Below are positions 19,355 through 27,354 of a DNA stretch of 64,000 bases, in pieces (positions within the stretch are counted from its first letter, which is position 1; each line of letters opens with the position of its first letter). The notes below the pieces were generated by a model. The model saw only the letters and a program-made list of their open reading frames with translations. It was not told the DNA's origin and did not search any database. Made by a program: the position numbers and the translations under genes. Source of the stretch: Aquirufa aurantiipilula (GTDB taxonomy: Bacteria; Bacteroidota; Bacteroidia; Cytophagales; Spirosomataceae); contig NZ_JAANOG010000004.1 of assembly GCF_019923745.1 (NCBI RefSeq), positions 186,001-250,000 of the forward strand, in the 5' to 3' direction.

Positions 19355-19385
19355 AAGGCCGTGGATGGATTATATCCGTGGCCTT
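19355..19385 (+). other. Intra-operon hairpin between DUF4856 and imelysin genes
   Basis: A 12-bp stem (AAGGCCGTGGAT with ATCCGTGGCCTT, two G-T wobbles) around a 7-base loop, starting 9 bases after the DUF4856 stop. There is no T run after it, so it is more likely an RNA-processing or stability element than a full terminator. Confidence 0.6.
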
Positions 19386-19404
19386 AATTCACATGCTTTG
19401 CCAC

Positions 19405-20532
19405 ATGAAAAAGTATTTATTAATAGTATTGACAGGTTTTATTTGGGCTTGTGGAAGTAATGGGACAGGTACGGAAGCCCCTACTCCGCAAGAAGATGGA
19501 AAAGACAGGAAGGCCATTTTAAGCCATCTGGCAGATCATATCATCATTCCTGCTTATGCTAATTTCAAAGTGAAATTGGATGCCATGCAGGCCAAATCTG
19601 ATCAATTTGTCAATCAGCCTACGATGAATAACTTAACAGCCTTTCGTTCAGCTTGGACCGAAGCCTATATCGAATGGCAAAAAGTGGAATTATTTGATTT
19701 TGGGCCAGCAGAAAAGCAAACCATTCGCAATTTTTATAATATTTATCCAGCTAGTGAAAACGGGATTTTGGCTAATATAGCTGATCCTTCTGCTAATTTA
19801 GAAGTTCCTGCCTCCTATGCACAACAGGGCTTTCCAGCTTTGGATTTTTTAATCAATGGCGTAGCAAAAACCGATGAGGAAATTGTCGCATACTACTCCA
19901 GCTCAGCGGAAGGAGCCAAAAGACTAGCCTACATCAAACGATTAACAGGACGAATGGCATCCTTATTGGATAAAGTAATTACGGAATGGAATACTAGCTA
20001 TCGTGAAACTTACATAAGTAAAACAGGTTTGGATATTTCCTCTTCTACTTCATTAATGATCAATGGATTTGTACTGCATTATGAGCGTTTTATCCGCTCG
20101 GGTAAATTTGGTATTCCTTCAGGCGCTATGTTAAATGGAGTCATTGCACCTGAGAAAGTAGAAGCTTTCTACAAAAAAGATATTTCCTTGATTCTTGTCA
20201 AAACTGCCCACCAAGCTTATGTTGATTTTTTTAACGGTAAAGCTGTAAAATCGACTTTGGAAGGTCCATCCATTAAATCCTATTTAGATGCTTTGAAAGC
20301 GAAAGACAGTGCTACTGGTAAAAGTTTAAGTGAAATTATCAATGCTCAGTTAGAAGCCACTAAAGTAAAATTGGACGTATTAAGACCCAATTTATACGAA
20401 GAAGTTAAAAGCAATAATCAAGCCATGGTGACAGTGTACAATGAAATGCAAAAAACAGTACGCTTGTTGAAAGTAGACATGACTTCGGCTATGAGCATTA
20501 CCATTACATACACGGATAATGATGGGGATTAA
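19405..20532 (+). CDS. Imelysin family lipoprotein (EfeO/IrpA-like)
   Basis: 375 residues from the ATG at 19405, which begins MKKYLLIVLTGFIWACG with a lipoprotein Cys16; an ATG 27 bases upstream gives a poorer signal. Imelysin hallmarks are the helical bundle with WTEAYIEWQKVELFDFGP, the FYNIYPASENGI segment and GFPALDFLING. Imelysins are periplasmic or surface proteins linked to iron uptake. A GxHxxE metal site is not obvious here, so direct metal binding is uncertain. The next gene overlaps its end by 14 bases. Confidence 0.88.
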   Translation: MKKYLLIVLTGFIWACGSNGTGTEAPTPQEDGKDRKAILSHLADHIIIPAYANFKVKLDAMQAKSDQFVNQPTMNNLTAFRSAWTEAYIEWQKVELFDFGPAEKQTIRNFYNIYPASENGILANIADPSANLEVPASYAQQGFPALDFLINGVAKTDEEIVAYYSSSAEGAKRLAYIKRLTGRMASLLDKVITEWNTSYRETYISKTGLDISSSTSLMINGFVLHYERFIRSGKFGIPSGAMLNGVIAPEKVEAFYKKDISLILVKTAHQAYVDFFNGKAVKSTLEGPSIKSYLDALKAKDSATGKSLSEIINAQLEATKVKLDVLRPNLYEEVKSNNQAMVTVYNEMQKTVRLLKVDMTSAMSITITYTDNDGD

Positions 20533-21865
20533 TCAATACCTAAAAAAGACTACTTCGGTTGCTCCATTGGCAGTATTCCGAATTTGTTTTGGGTTAATGT
20601 TATTGGGGAGTATGATCCGCTTTTGGAGCAAAGGCTGGATAGAAACGTTGTACATCAAACCAACTTATTTTTTTACTTTTTATGGTTTTGAATGGGTTAA
20701 ACCTTGGGGTGAATACACCTATATTCTATTTTTTATTTGTGCTTTGAGTGCGTTCATGGTGGCTATTGGGCTGTTTTATCGAATAGCTACCATTAGTTTA
20801 TTTTTTAGTTTCTCATATATTGAACTTATCGATAAGAGTACCTATCTCAACCATTATTATTTCATAAGTTTACTTTGTTTGATCTTGGTTTTTCTGCCCG
20901 CTCAGGTCTATTTTTCTGTAGATACATATCGCAAAAAACATATCCGGGCTCAATTCATTCCTCAGTGGAATATAGATGCCATTAAATTGATGATGGCCAT
21001 TTTATATTTTTATGCTGGATTGGCCAAAGTAAATAGTGATTGGCTTTGGCATGCACAGCCATTGAGTATTTGGCTTCCAGCTAGAAATGACATGCCGATT
21101 ATTGGTTTTTTATTCAATTTTACCTGGATTCCCTATCTTTTTTCTTGGTTTGGCTGCTTGTATGACTTGAGTATCCCTTTTCTACTTTGGAATAAAAAAA
21201 CAAGAGTTTGGGCTTATGCTGCGGTGATAGTATTTCATGTGCTGACTGCTCTATTGTTTCCTATTGGAATGTTTCCTCACATTATGATGGTGGCAGCATT
21301 GATCTTTTTTTCTGCAGAATTTCATCAAAAAATTATTGATCGATTGAAGGCATTTCTCCAATTACCTAAGGAGAACCAAGCGATTCAATCTACTTATACA
21401 TCATCTCCATTTCTACCTTGGGGCTTTGCCTTATTTTTTGGGTTCCAAATTTTATTTCCTTTTCGCTATTTGGCTTATCCTGGTGAATTGTTCTGGACGG
21501 AGGAAGGATACCGTTTTTCTTGGCGAGTGATGCTGATGGAAAAGGCAGGCTATGCACAGTTTACAGTAAAAGGTGCACCAGGCCAGCATGCTGTGGTAAA
21601 TAATAATCTGCATCTAAGCACTTTGCAAGAAAAAATGATGAGTACTCAACCTGACATGATCTTACAATATGCTCATTATTTAGCCGGATTCTATGCCAAA
21701 CAGGGTTTCCGTTCTCCTCAAGTGTATGTGGATTCTTATGTGGCACTGAATGGCCGATTAGGTAAACCCTTGATAAATCCCAAAACTGACTTAGCCCAAG
21801 AGCATGATTCTTTTTCTCATAAAACATGGATATTACCCTTCAATGATACGATCAAAGGTTTTTAA
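20519..21865 (+). CDS. HTTM domain membrane protein
   Basis: 448 residues. It starts with the HTTM pattern (LAVFRICFGLMLLGSM, then WIETLYIKPTYFFTFYGFEWVKPWG) and has about eight membrane segments followed by a roughly 150-residue soluble tail. HTTM proteins are related to the membrane part of vitamin K-dependent gamma-glutamyl carboxylase, but bacterial members near imelysins have no proven reaction. Overlaps on both sides (14 bases with imelysin, 23 with the receptor) show translation as one operon. Confidence 0.85.
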   Translation: MMGINQYLKKTTSVAPLAVFRICFGLMLLGSMIRFWSKGWIETLYIKPTYFFTFYGFEWVKPWGEYTYILFFICALSAFMVAIGLFYRIATISLFFSFSYIELIDKSTYLNHYYFISLLCLILVFLPAQVYFSVDTYRKKHIRAQFIPQWNIDAIKLMMAILYFYAGLAKVNSDWLWHAQPLSIWLPARNDMPIIGFLFNFTWIPYLFSWFGCLYDLSIPFLLWNKKTRVWAYAAVIVFHVLTALLFPIGMFPHIMMVAALIFFSAEFHQKIIDRLKAFLQLPKENQAIQSTYTSSPFLPWGFALFFGFQILFPFRYLAYPGELFWTEEGYRFSWRVMLMEKAGYAQFTVKGAPGQHAVVNNNLHLSTLQEKMMSTQPDMILQYAHYLAGFYAKQGFRSPQVYVDSYVALNGRLGKPLINPKTDLAQEHDSFSHKTWILPFNDTIKGF

Positions 21866-24266
21866 TACAATAGTATTTTGTTTAGTTGGATTTGGGCTGA
21901 TGGCTCAATACCGAATTTCAGGTAGAATATTAGCACGTAAAACAGGTCTTCCCATAGCTGGATCTCAGGTGTTTCTCAATCAAGGAAGTCCCATGACTCA
22001 GACGAATGAAAAAGGAGAATTTCAATTAAAAAATATCGGTAAAGGGTCCTACATACTTCGTACTTTGGTTCCAAATTTTCAGTCCATTCAACAAGCAGTC
22101 CTCATTCAGAATAAGGACATTTCTATGGATATATTATTGGATTCTTTGAATGTGACCTTGAATGAGGTGGTTGTCACTCAAAAACAAACGGATTTTGGAT
22201 TTACTCGGATGCGTGCGGTTGAAAGTATGGGTATTTATGAGGGTAAAAAGACAGAGGTAATTTTGCCTGATCAACTGGTCGCCAATTTAGCTACAAATAA
22301 TGCTCGACAAGTTTTTTCTCGTGTGGCCGGATTAAATATATGGGAAAATGATGGAGCAGGTTTGCAATTAAGCATTGGAGGAAGGGGATTAGATCCCAAT
22401 CGGACCTCTAATTTTAATGTGCGACAAAATGGCTATGACATAAGTGCCGATGCCTTGGGATACCCAGAAAGCTATTATACCCCACCGATTGAAGCAGTGG
22501 GGAGGATTCAAATTGTTCGTGGGGCAGCCTCATTGCAATATGGGACCCAGTTTGGCGGCTTGATTAATTTTGTGATGAAGAAACCGGTTTTGGATAAAAA
22601 AATAGAGTTAGTAGCCAGGCAAAGTGTAGGTTCTTTCGGTTTTTACAATGCATTTACGAGTGTTAGTGGCACACAAAATAAGTTGTCGTACTATACTTTT
22701 TTTCAATACAAAAGAGCGGATGGCTGGCGAGCCAATTCCGATTTTGAAAGCTACAATTTTTATGCGGATGTCGACTATCGATTTTCTGATAAAACCAGTG
22801 TAGGGATTGATATTACGCACATGAATTATTTAGCGCATCAGCCGGGAGGATTAACAGATGCGATGTTTGCCGAGAATCCTCGTCAAACGAATCGAGAAAG
22901 AAATTGGTTTAAAGTAAATTGGAATTTATGGGCTTTACATGTTGATCATAAATTCAACGCCCAAAATGAAGTGAATCTCCGCTTGTTTGGACTTTCGGCC
23001 TACCGTAAATCGATTGGTTTTAGACCCAATCGAGTGGCAAGTGTAGATGATAATTCAGAAAGAGATTTAATCACCGGTGATTTTTCTAATTGGGGGGCGG
23101 AGGCTAGGTATTTAAAACGCTATTTTGTGGGTGAAAAATTGTTTGTCTTTTTAGCTGGATCCCGCTATTACCATGGCTTTAATCACAGTATTCAAGGATT
23201 GGGTAGTCGGGGCAAATCCGCTGATTTTGATTTCATCAACACGAAAGAAGGCATAGCCAATGATTATCGTTTTCCTAACAATAATACGTCCTTATTTTTC
23301 GAAAATATTTTTTATTTAAGTGATAAATTCTCCATTACTCCGGGTTTGCGATGGGAGTATATCCATACTCGTGCAGATGGATTTTATGGGAATATTCAAT
23401 TTGATTTAGCAGGAAATATCATTTCAGCCACTAGAACAAATGAATCTCGCACGAATGAGCGATCCTTTGTTTTGGGAGGAATAGGTTTTAGTTATAAGCC
23501 TAGTTCTCATTTAGAATGGTATAGTAATGTTTCTCAAAACTATCGATCAATCACCTTTAGTGATATGCGGATTGCGAACCCTTCATCGGTTATTGATCCA
23601 GATATGAAAGATGAAAAAGGTTATTCGGTGGATTTGGGTCTAAGAACTTATGAAACAACCATCTACAATTTTGATATCAGTGCTTTTTATTTGAACTATA
23701 ATAATAGGATTGGTGAAGTGCAATTTTATGATGCAAATAACCGCGTTTTAAGGAGGAGAAGTAATATTGGGCAGGCAGTAATTATGGGAATAGAATCCTA
23801 TGGAGAAGTTGATCTGCTGCGCTGGGCATTGCCTGAAGAGCAGGAATCAAGTGCTGTTATTTTTGCCAATTTAGCCTTTATAAAATCGGAATATAAGGCC
23901 AGTCAAATTGCTGGAATTGTTGGGAAGCAGGTGGAGTTTGTACCTAATCTCAATTTGAAGACAGGCTTGAGGATTGGAAATAAAAAATGGAAGGCATCTT
24001 TTCAATACACGTATTTATCCGATCAGTATACAGAGGCCACAAATGCTAGAGATGGAGGAGTTTCAGCTGTAGTGGGTTTAATACCAGCCTACCACATCAT
24101 GGATGCGGGTGTATCTTATCAATTTAGGCGGTTTAAGTTAGAAGCCAATATCAACAATTTGGCTAATTCTATGTATTTCACTCGTCGGGCTACTGGTTAC
24201 CCAGGTCCTGGTATTTTGCCATCTGATGGTAGAAGTTTTTACCTAACCATTCAAGCGAAATTCTAA
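21843..24266 (+). CDS. TonB-dependent receptor, FecA-like
   Basis: About 807 residues from the ATG at 21843, which starts a signal peptide ending GLMAQ; earlier in-frame starts lie deeper in the HTTM gene. After a carboxypeptidase-regulatory domain (SGRILARKTGLPIAGSQVF) comes a plug with GGRGLDPNRTSNFNVRQNG and ASLQYGTQFGGLINF, which is the pattern of Fe3+-dicitrate receptors. The barrel ends in FYLTIQAKF with a terminal Phe. It probably imports an iron chelate or related metal complex, together with the imelysin neighbours. The stop codon overlaps the first two bases of a dispersed palindrome. Confidence 0.93.
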   Translation: MIRSKVFNTIVFCLVGFGLMAQYRISGRILARKTGLPIAGSQVFLNQGSPMTQTNEKGEFQLKNIGKGSYILRTLVPNFQSIQQAVLIQNKDISMDILLDSLNVTLNEVVVTQKQTDFGFTRMRAVESMGIYEGKKTEVILPDQLVANLATNNARQVFSRVAGLNIWENDGAGLQLSIGGRGLDPNRTSNFNVRQNGYDISADALGYPESYYTPPIEAVGRIQIVRGAASLQYGTQFGGLINFVMKKPVLDKKIELVARQSVGSFGFYNAFTSVSGTQNKLSYYTFFQYKRADGWRANSDFESYNFYADVDYRFSDKTSVGIDITHMNYLAHQPGGLTDAMFAENPRQTNRERNWFKVNWNLWALHVDHKFNAQNEVNLRLFGLSAYRKSIGFRPNRVASVDDNSERDLITGDFSNWGAEARYLKRYFVGEKLFVFLAGSRYYHGFNHSIQGLGSRGKSADFDFINTKEGIANDYRFPNNNTSLFFENIFYLSDKFSITPGLRWEYIHTRADGFYGNIQFDLAGNIISATRTNESRTNERSFVLGGIGFSYKPSSHLEWYSNVSQNYRSITFSDMRIANPSSVIDPDMKDEKGYSVDLGLRTYETTIYNFDISAFYLNYNNRIGEVQFYDANNRVLRRRSNIGQAVIMGIESYGEVDLLRWALPEEQESSAVIFANLAFIKSEYKASQIAGIVGKQVEFVPNLNLKTGLRIGNKKWKASFQYTYLSDQYTEATNARDGGVSAVVGLIPAYHIMDAGVSYQFRRFKLEANINNLANSMYFTRRATGYPGPGILPSDGRSFYLTIQAKF

Positions 24267-24297
24267 CGTTGTCAAGGTTTCAAACCTTGACAACGTT
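24265..24297. repeat. 33-bp dispersed palindrome, copy 2
   Basis: 16-bp perfect arms around one central base. Relative to copy 1 the fifth base pair is T-A instead of C-G on both arms, so pairing is kept. It begins inside the stop codon of the TonB receptor and ends before the YHYH gene. Confidence 0.85.
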
Positions 24298-24496
24298 GGG
24301 AAAACGTTTTTTGTTTCCACGTTATTTCATCTTTCAATTCGATTATCTATTACTTGATTTATCATTAGAAAACTTCTGTTTTAAGGATAATTTTTACCAA
24401 CAAACTGATAAAATCGACCATCAAGAAAGAAGGGGAGATAATGGCATGGTTTAAATCAAATTGAACTTGATACTTTTACAAAAAATAAAACCTGCT

Positions 24497-25243
24497 ATGA
24501 GATTTTTCCTAATTTTTGTAACAGCATGCTGCATGGGAATTTCATGTAAAAATGCCTCCGAAAATATCACGCCAACTTCGACGGCAGCTGTACCTGAAGT
24601 ATATTCCAAAATTTATGGGGCCACATCCATTACCAATGATGGAACTTATATTACCATTAAAACTACGGGTGTCCCCGATCATAAAAGTGCTTATTTCGCC
24701 AGCACAAACGCATTGTATGAAGCTTTCACAGGGAAAACATTTGGCGGCAATAATTTTGCTAAAAATCCCAATTCAATCTCTGCACAATCATTTACTTTTA
24801 AAATACCTGTAAATCCACAAGTGGATGCCGCCCACAAGGCAACACCCCTCGGCCCGATTGGCGTAGCGTTGAATGGAGTTCCTTTATTTAATCAATATGC
24901 AGGGCCGAGCCAGCCTTTGACAAACGAAGTGAATGGTTTTGATCAATATTGGGGTCACCCACAGCAAACAGGATCTTACCATTACCATGTTGAGCCCTTG
25001 TATTTAACCATGGTCAAAGCAAATAAATCTGCATTGCTAGGGTTTTTATTAGATGGATTTCCAGTATATGGACCTGAAGAAGGTGGCCAAGTGGTACAAA
25101 ATTCGTCTTTAGATGCCTATCATGGTCATTCACACAGTACCACGGAATACCCTAATGGGATTTATCACTATCATATCACCAGTACTGATCCTTATATCAA
25201 TGGAAGTGGATTTTACGGAAGTGCGGGGACTGTTTCTCAGTAG
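24497..25243 (+). CDS. YHYH domain lipoprotein
   Basis: 248 residues from the ATG at 24497, beginning MRFFLIFVTACCMGISC with a lipobox; an upstream TTG at 24461 is less likely. The two signature motifs SYHYHVEPLY and IYHYHITSTDPY are present, with GPIGVALNGVPLFNQYA and LDGFPVYGP between. The YHYH domain is of unknown function; its His pairs suggest metal or substrate binding. It lies between an iron-type receptor and a SCO1 protein, which favours a copper or iron role (inference). Confidence 0.88.
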   Translation: MRFFLIFVTACCMGISCKNASENITPTSTAAVPEVYSKIYGATSITNDGTYITIKTTGVPDHKSAYFASTNALYEAFTGKTFGGNNFAKNPNSISAQSFTFKIPVNPQVDAAHKATPLGPIGVALNGVPLFNQYAGPSQPLTNEVNGFDQYWGHPQQTGSYHYHVEPLYLTMVKANKSALLGFLLDGFPVYGPEEGGQVVQNSSLDAYHGHSHSTTEYPNGIYHYHITSTDPYINGSGFYGSAGTVSQ

Positions 25244-25781
25244 TATCTTAGCAACATTTCTTTTAAACTGTCAACCTAAAGAAGAAATTCGTGTCAATGC
25301 CTCCCAAGTGAAAGCCGCATGGGTAGCAGGAAGGATGACTGTGTCTACTAAGGTGTTTTCAGGGGAATTATTCCAAATTTTTCCTCAATCAATTGATACA
25401 GCCAGCATAGAACATTATGTAAATGGTCTTGAAGATGGGATTTGGAGAAAGTATTATCCCTCTGGTCAGTTATATGAAATTAGAGCCTATGATCATGGTA
25501 AGAAAACAGGTACCTATGAGGCTTATTGGGAGAATGGCAAAAGAATGCGGGTTTTTGAATTCGAAAATGATGAATACCAAGGACTATGCAGAGAATGGAA
25601 TGAGGGAGGTCAATTAATCAAAGAAATGCATTATGAAAAAGGACATGAGCAAGGAGCTCAAAAAATGTTTTACGATAATGGGAAAATTAGATCCAATTAC
25701 TTGGTTTTGGAAGGCCGACGTTATGGGCTTTTGGGCACAAAAAACTGTCGAAATATTTCTGAGAAAGTCTTTAGTAATTAG
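25221..25781 (+). CDS. MORN-type repeat lipoprotein (YwqK-like)
   Basis: About 186 residues. I place the start at the GTG at 25221, inside the end of the YHYH gene, because it yields a good lipoprotein signal (RGLFLSSILATFLLNC). The ATG at 25200 is an alternative with an acidic N-terminus. The body contains repeats of the antitoxin YwqK/MORN kind: NGLEDGIWRKYYPSGQLYE, KTGTYEAYWENGK and EQGAQKMFYDNGKI. Such repeats form beta-sheets on the cell surface or periplasm; no activity is known. The SCO1 gene begins 59 bases before its stop. Confidence 0.72.
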   Translation: MRGLFLSSILATFLLNCQPKEEIRVNASQVKAAWVAGRMTVSTKVFSGELFQIFPQSIDTASIEHYVNGLEDGIWRKYYPSGQLYEIRAYDHGKKTGTYEAYWENGKRMRVFEFENDEYQGLCREWNEGGQLIKEMHYEKGHEQGAQKMFYDNGKIRSNYLVLEGRRYGLLGTKNCRNISEKVFSN

Positions 25782-26397
25782 TCTTTTTGCTTCTCTTACA
25801 GCTTGTCAAAGTGAGGATAAGGTTTCCAGCATTCCTTATTATAATAGTCCAGATTTCAGTCCTCAATTTTTAGACAAAGTAGAAGCAAAAGGCAGAATCA
25901 AACATCATATTGATCATTTTTATCTAAAAGATCATCATGGGAAGACATTCTCACAAGATCATGTCAAAGGTAAAATTCATTTGGCTCAATTTATTTTTAC
26001 TCGCTGTGGAAATATATGTCCCGAGATGATTTCCCAAATGAAGATTGTTGCCAAAAAATTCAGCTCGAATCCTCAAGTAGAAATGTTATCTTATTCAGTT
26101 ACACCTTGGATAGATGATGTGCCTACTTTAAAGAAATTTGCTGAGGAAAAGAAAATAGACGCACCTAATTGGCATTTATTAACTGGCTCAAAGTCAGTAA
26201 TTTACAATTTGGCTCGAAAGTCTTATTTTGCAGAGGAAGAGCTAGGATATACCAAAGATAGTACCGAATTCCTTCACACAGAACATATGATTTTGGTGGA
26301 TCGAGAGGGAAGAATTCGGGGAATTTATAATGGGACACTGCCATTAGAAGCAGAACAGTGTGTTAAGGATATGGAAAAGTTATTGTCCGAAAATTAA
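25723..26397 (+). CDS. SCO1/SenC family copper chaperone lipoprotein
   Basis: 224 residues from the ATG at 25723 with lipoprotein Cys28 (LTAC). The thioredoxin-like SCO domain shows the copper ligands C95 and C99 in FTRCGNICP and a His in EFLHTEHMILVD (H185 or H188). SCO proteins deliver Cu to the CuA site of cytochrome oxidase or act as copper-dependent thiol oxidoreductases in the periplasm. It overlaps the MORN-type gene and is the last gene of the 18.2-26.4 kb run. A longer in-frame start at 25633 lacks a signal peptide at its N-terminus. Confidence 0.88.
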   Translation: MGFWAQKTVEIFLRKSLVISLFASLTACQSEDKVSSIPYYNSPDFSPQFLDKVEAKGRIKHHIDHFYLKDHHGKTFSQDHVKGKIHLAQFIFTRCGNICPEMISQMKIVAKKFSSNPQVEMLSYSVTPWIDDVPTLKKFAEEKKIDAPNWHLLTGSKSVIYNLARKSYFAEEELGYTKDSTEFLHTEHMILVDREGRIRGIYNGTLPLEAEQCVKDMEKLLSEN

Positions 26398-26429
26398 AAA
26401 TCGTTTGATTTAGAGGAGTAAAGCAATCG

Positions 26430-26466
26430 TTTATTTGTCAATTTTTATTTCCTTTGGACAAATAAA
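26430..26466. promoter_or_regulatory. Inverted repeat upstream of the aldolase gene
   Basis: Ten-base perfect arms (TTTATTTGTC and GACAAATAAA) are 17 bases apart and end 9 bases before the aldolase start. It could be an operator or an mRNA hairpin at the start codon. Confidence 0.45.
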
Positions 26467-26475
26467 CCTATTTAC

Positions 26476-27309
26476 ATGATCGGCCAAGAATTTAGGAATG
26501 CCCTGCGCATGGGTAATCCTCTCTATGGAACACTGCTTACCTCCACTTCTCCTAAAAGTTTCGATGTCGTATTGAGCTTGCACCTAGACTTTGTCTTTTT
26601 ATGTGCAGAGCATGTGTCTTATAATCCCGAAACCTTGAGTTGGATGTGTCGTGCTTTTAAAGCAGCAGATATTAATCCCGTAGTTCGAATTTTAGAGCCT
26701 AGTCCTTATTTGGCAACTCAAGCTTTAGATGCTGGAGCTGGAGCCATCCTCGTACCTTATGTAGAGGATGTAGAGGAAGTTTTGGCCTTAGTTGGAGCTG
26801 TTAAATACCGTCCTTTAAAGGGTAAAAAATTAGCAAGGATACTGCATGGAGAAGAAAAACCCACAGAGGAGTTATCTCAATATCTACAAAAACACAACCG
26901 CAACAATTCCTTATTGCTCAATATTGAAAGTGAATCTGCTGTAAAAAATTTAGCCAATTTAGCTCAAATTTTGAGTTTAGATGGCCCTGGTGTGGATGGT
27001 TTTGTCATTGGTCCTCATGATTTATCAACGTCATATAATATGCCTGAAGATTATCGTTCAGCTGATTTCATGAATTTGACAATTGCCCTAATTCAACAAG
27101 CGAAAAGTTTGGGTGTTGCGGTAGGTGGGCATACAGGATATCGCGGTAGCTTAGATTTGCAAAAAGATTGGGTCAAAGCCGGGGCAAATATTATTTTACA
27201 CTGCTCGGATATGCTTTTGTTTGCCGATAAATTACAGTCAGATTTGAATGAACTTCGAAAAATTCAGGGAGCAGAGCAGATTACTCAAATGAATTCAGAA
27301 AGTATTTAA
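26476..27309 (+). CDS. HpcH/HpaI aldolase family protein
   Basis: 277 residues of the class II pyruvate aldolase TIM barrel. Visible motifs are GTLLTSTSPKSFDVVLSL, the RILEPSPYLATQALDAGAGA segment, LVPYVEDVEE and GVDGFVIGPHDLSTSY. Relatives reversibly cleave 2-keto-3-deoxy sugar acids or 4-hydroxy-2-oxo acids to pyruvate and an aldehyde, with a Mg/Mn ion held by a Glu and an Asp. Its glycosidase neighbour suggests a sugar-acid substrate. The N-terminal region is somewhat divergent from HpaI, so the exact substrate is open. Confidence 0.85.
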   Translation: MIGQEFRNALRMGNPLYGTLLTSTSPKSFDVVLSLHLDFVFLCAEHVSYNPETLSWMCRAFKAADINPVVRILEPSPYLATQALDAGAGAILVPYVEDVEEVLALVGAVKYRPLKGKKLARILHGEEKPTEELSQYLQKHNRNNSLLLNIESESAVKNLANLAQILSLDGPGVDGFVIGPHDLSTSYNMPEDYRSADFMNLTIALIQQAKSLGVAVGGHTGYRGSLDLQKDWVKAGANIILHCSDMLLFADKLQSDLNELRKIQGAEQITQMNSESI

Positions 27310-27354
27310 TAATTCCCAATTTCAATTAAAATCTAAACCTCATACCTTAAAAAC

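Noticed and set aside
24269-24454. 61-codon plus-strand frame after the TonB receptor
   Set aside because: It starts inside the dispersed palindrome, has no signal peptide or known motif, and its composition is that of intergenic DNA.
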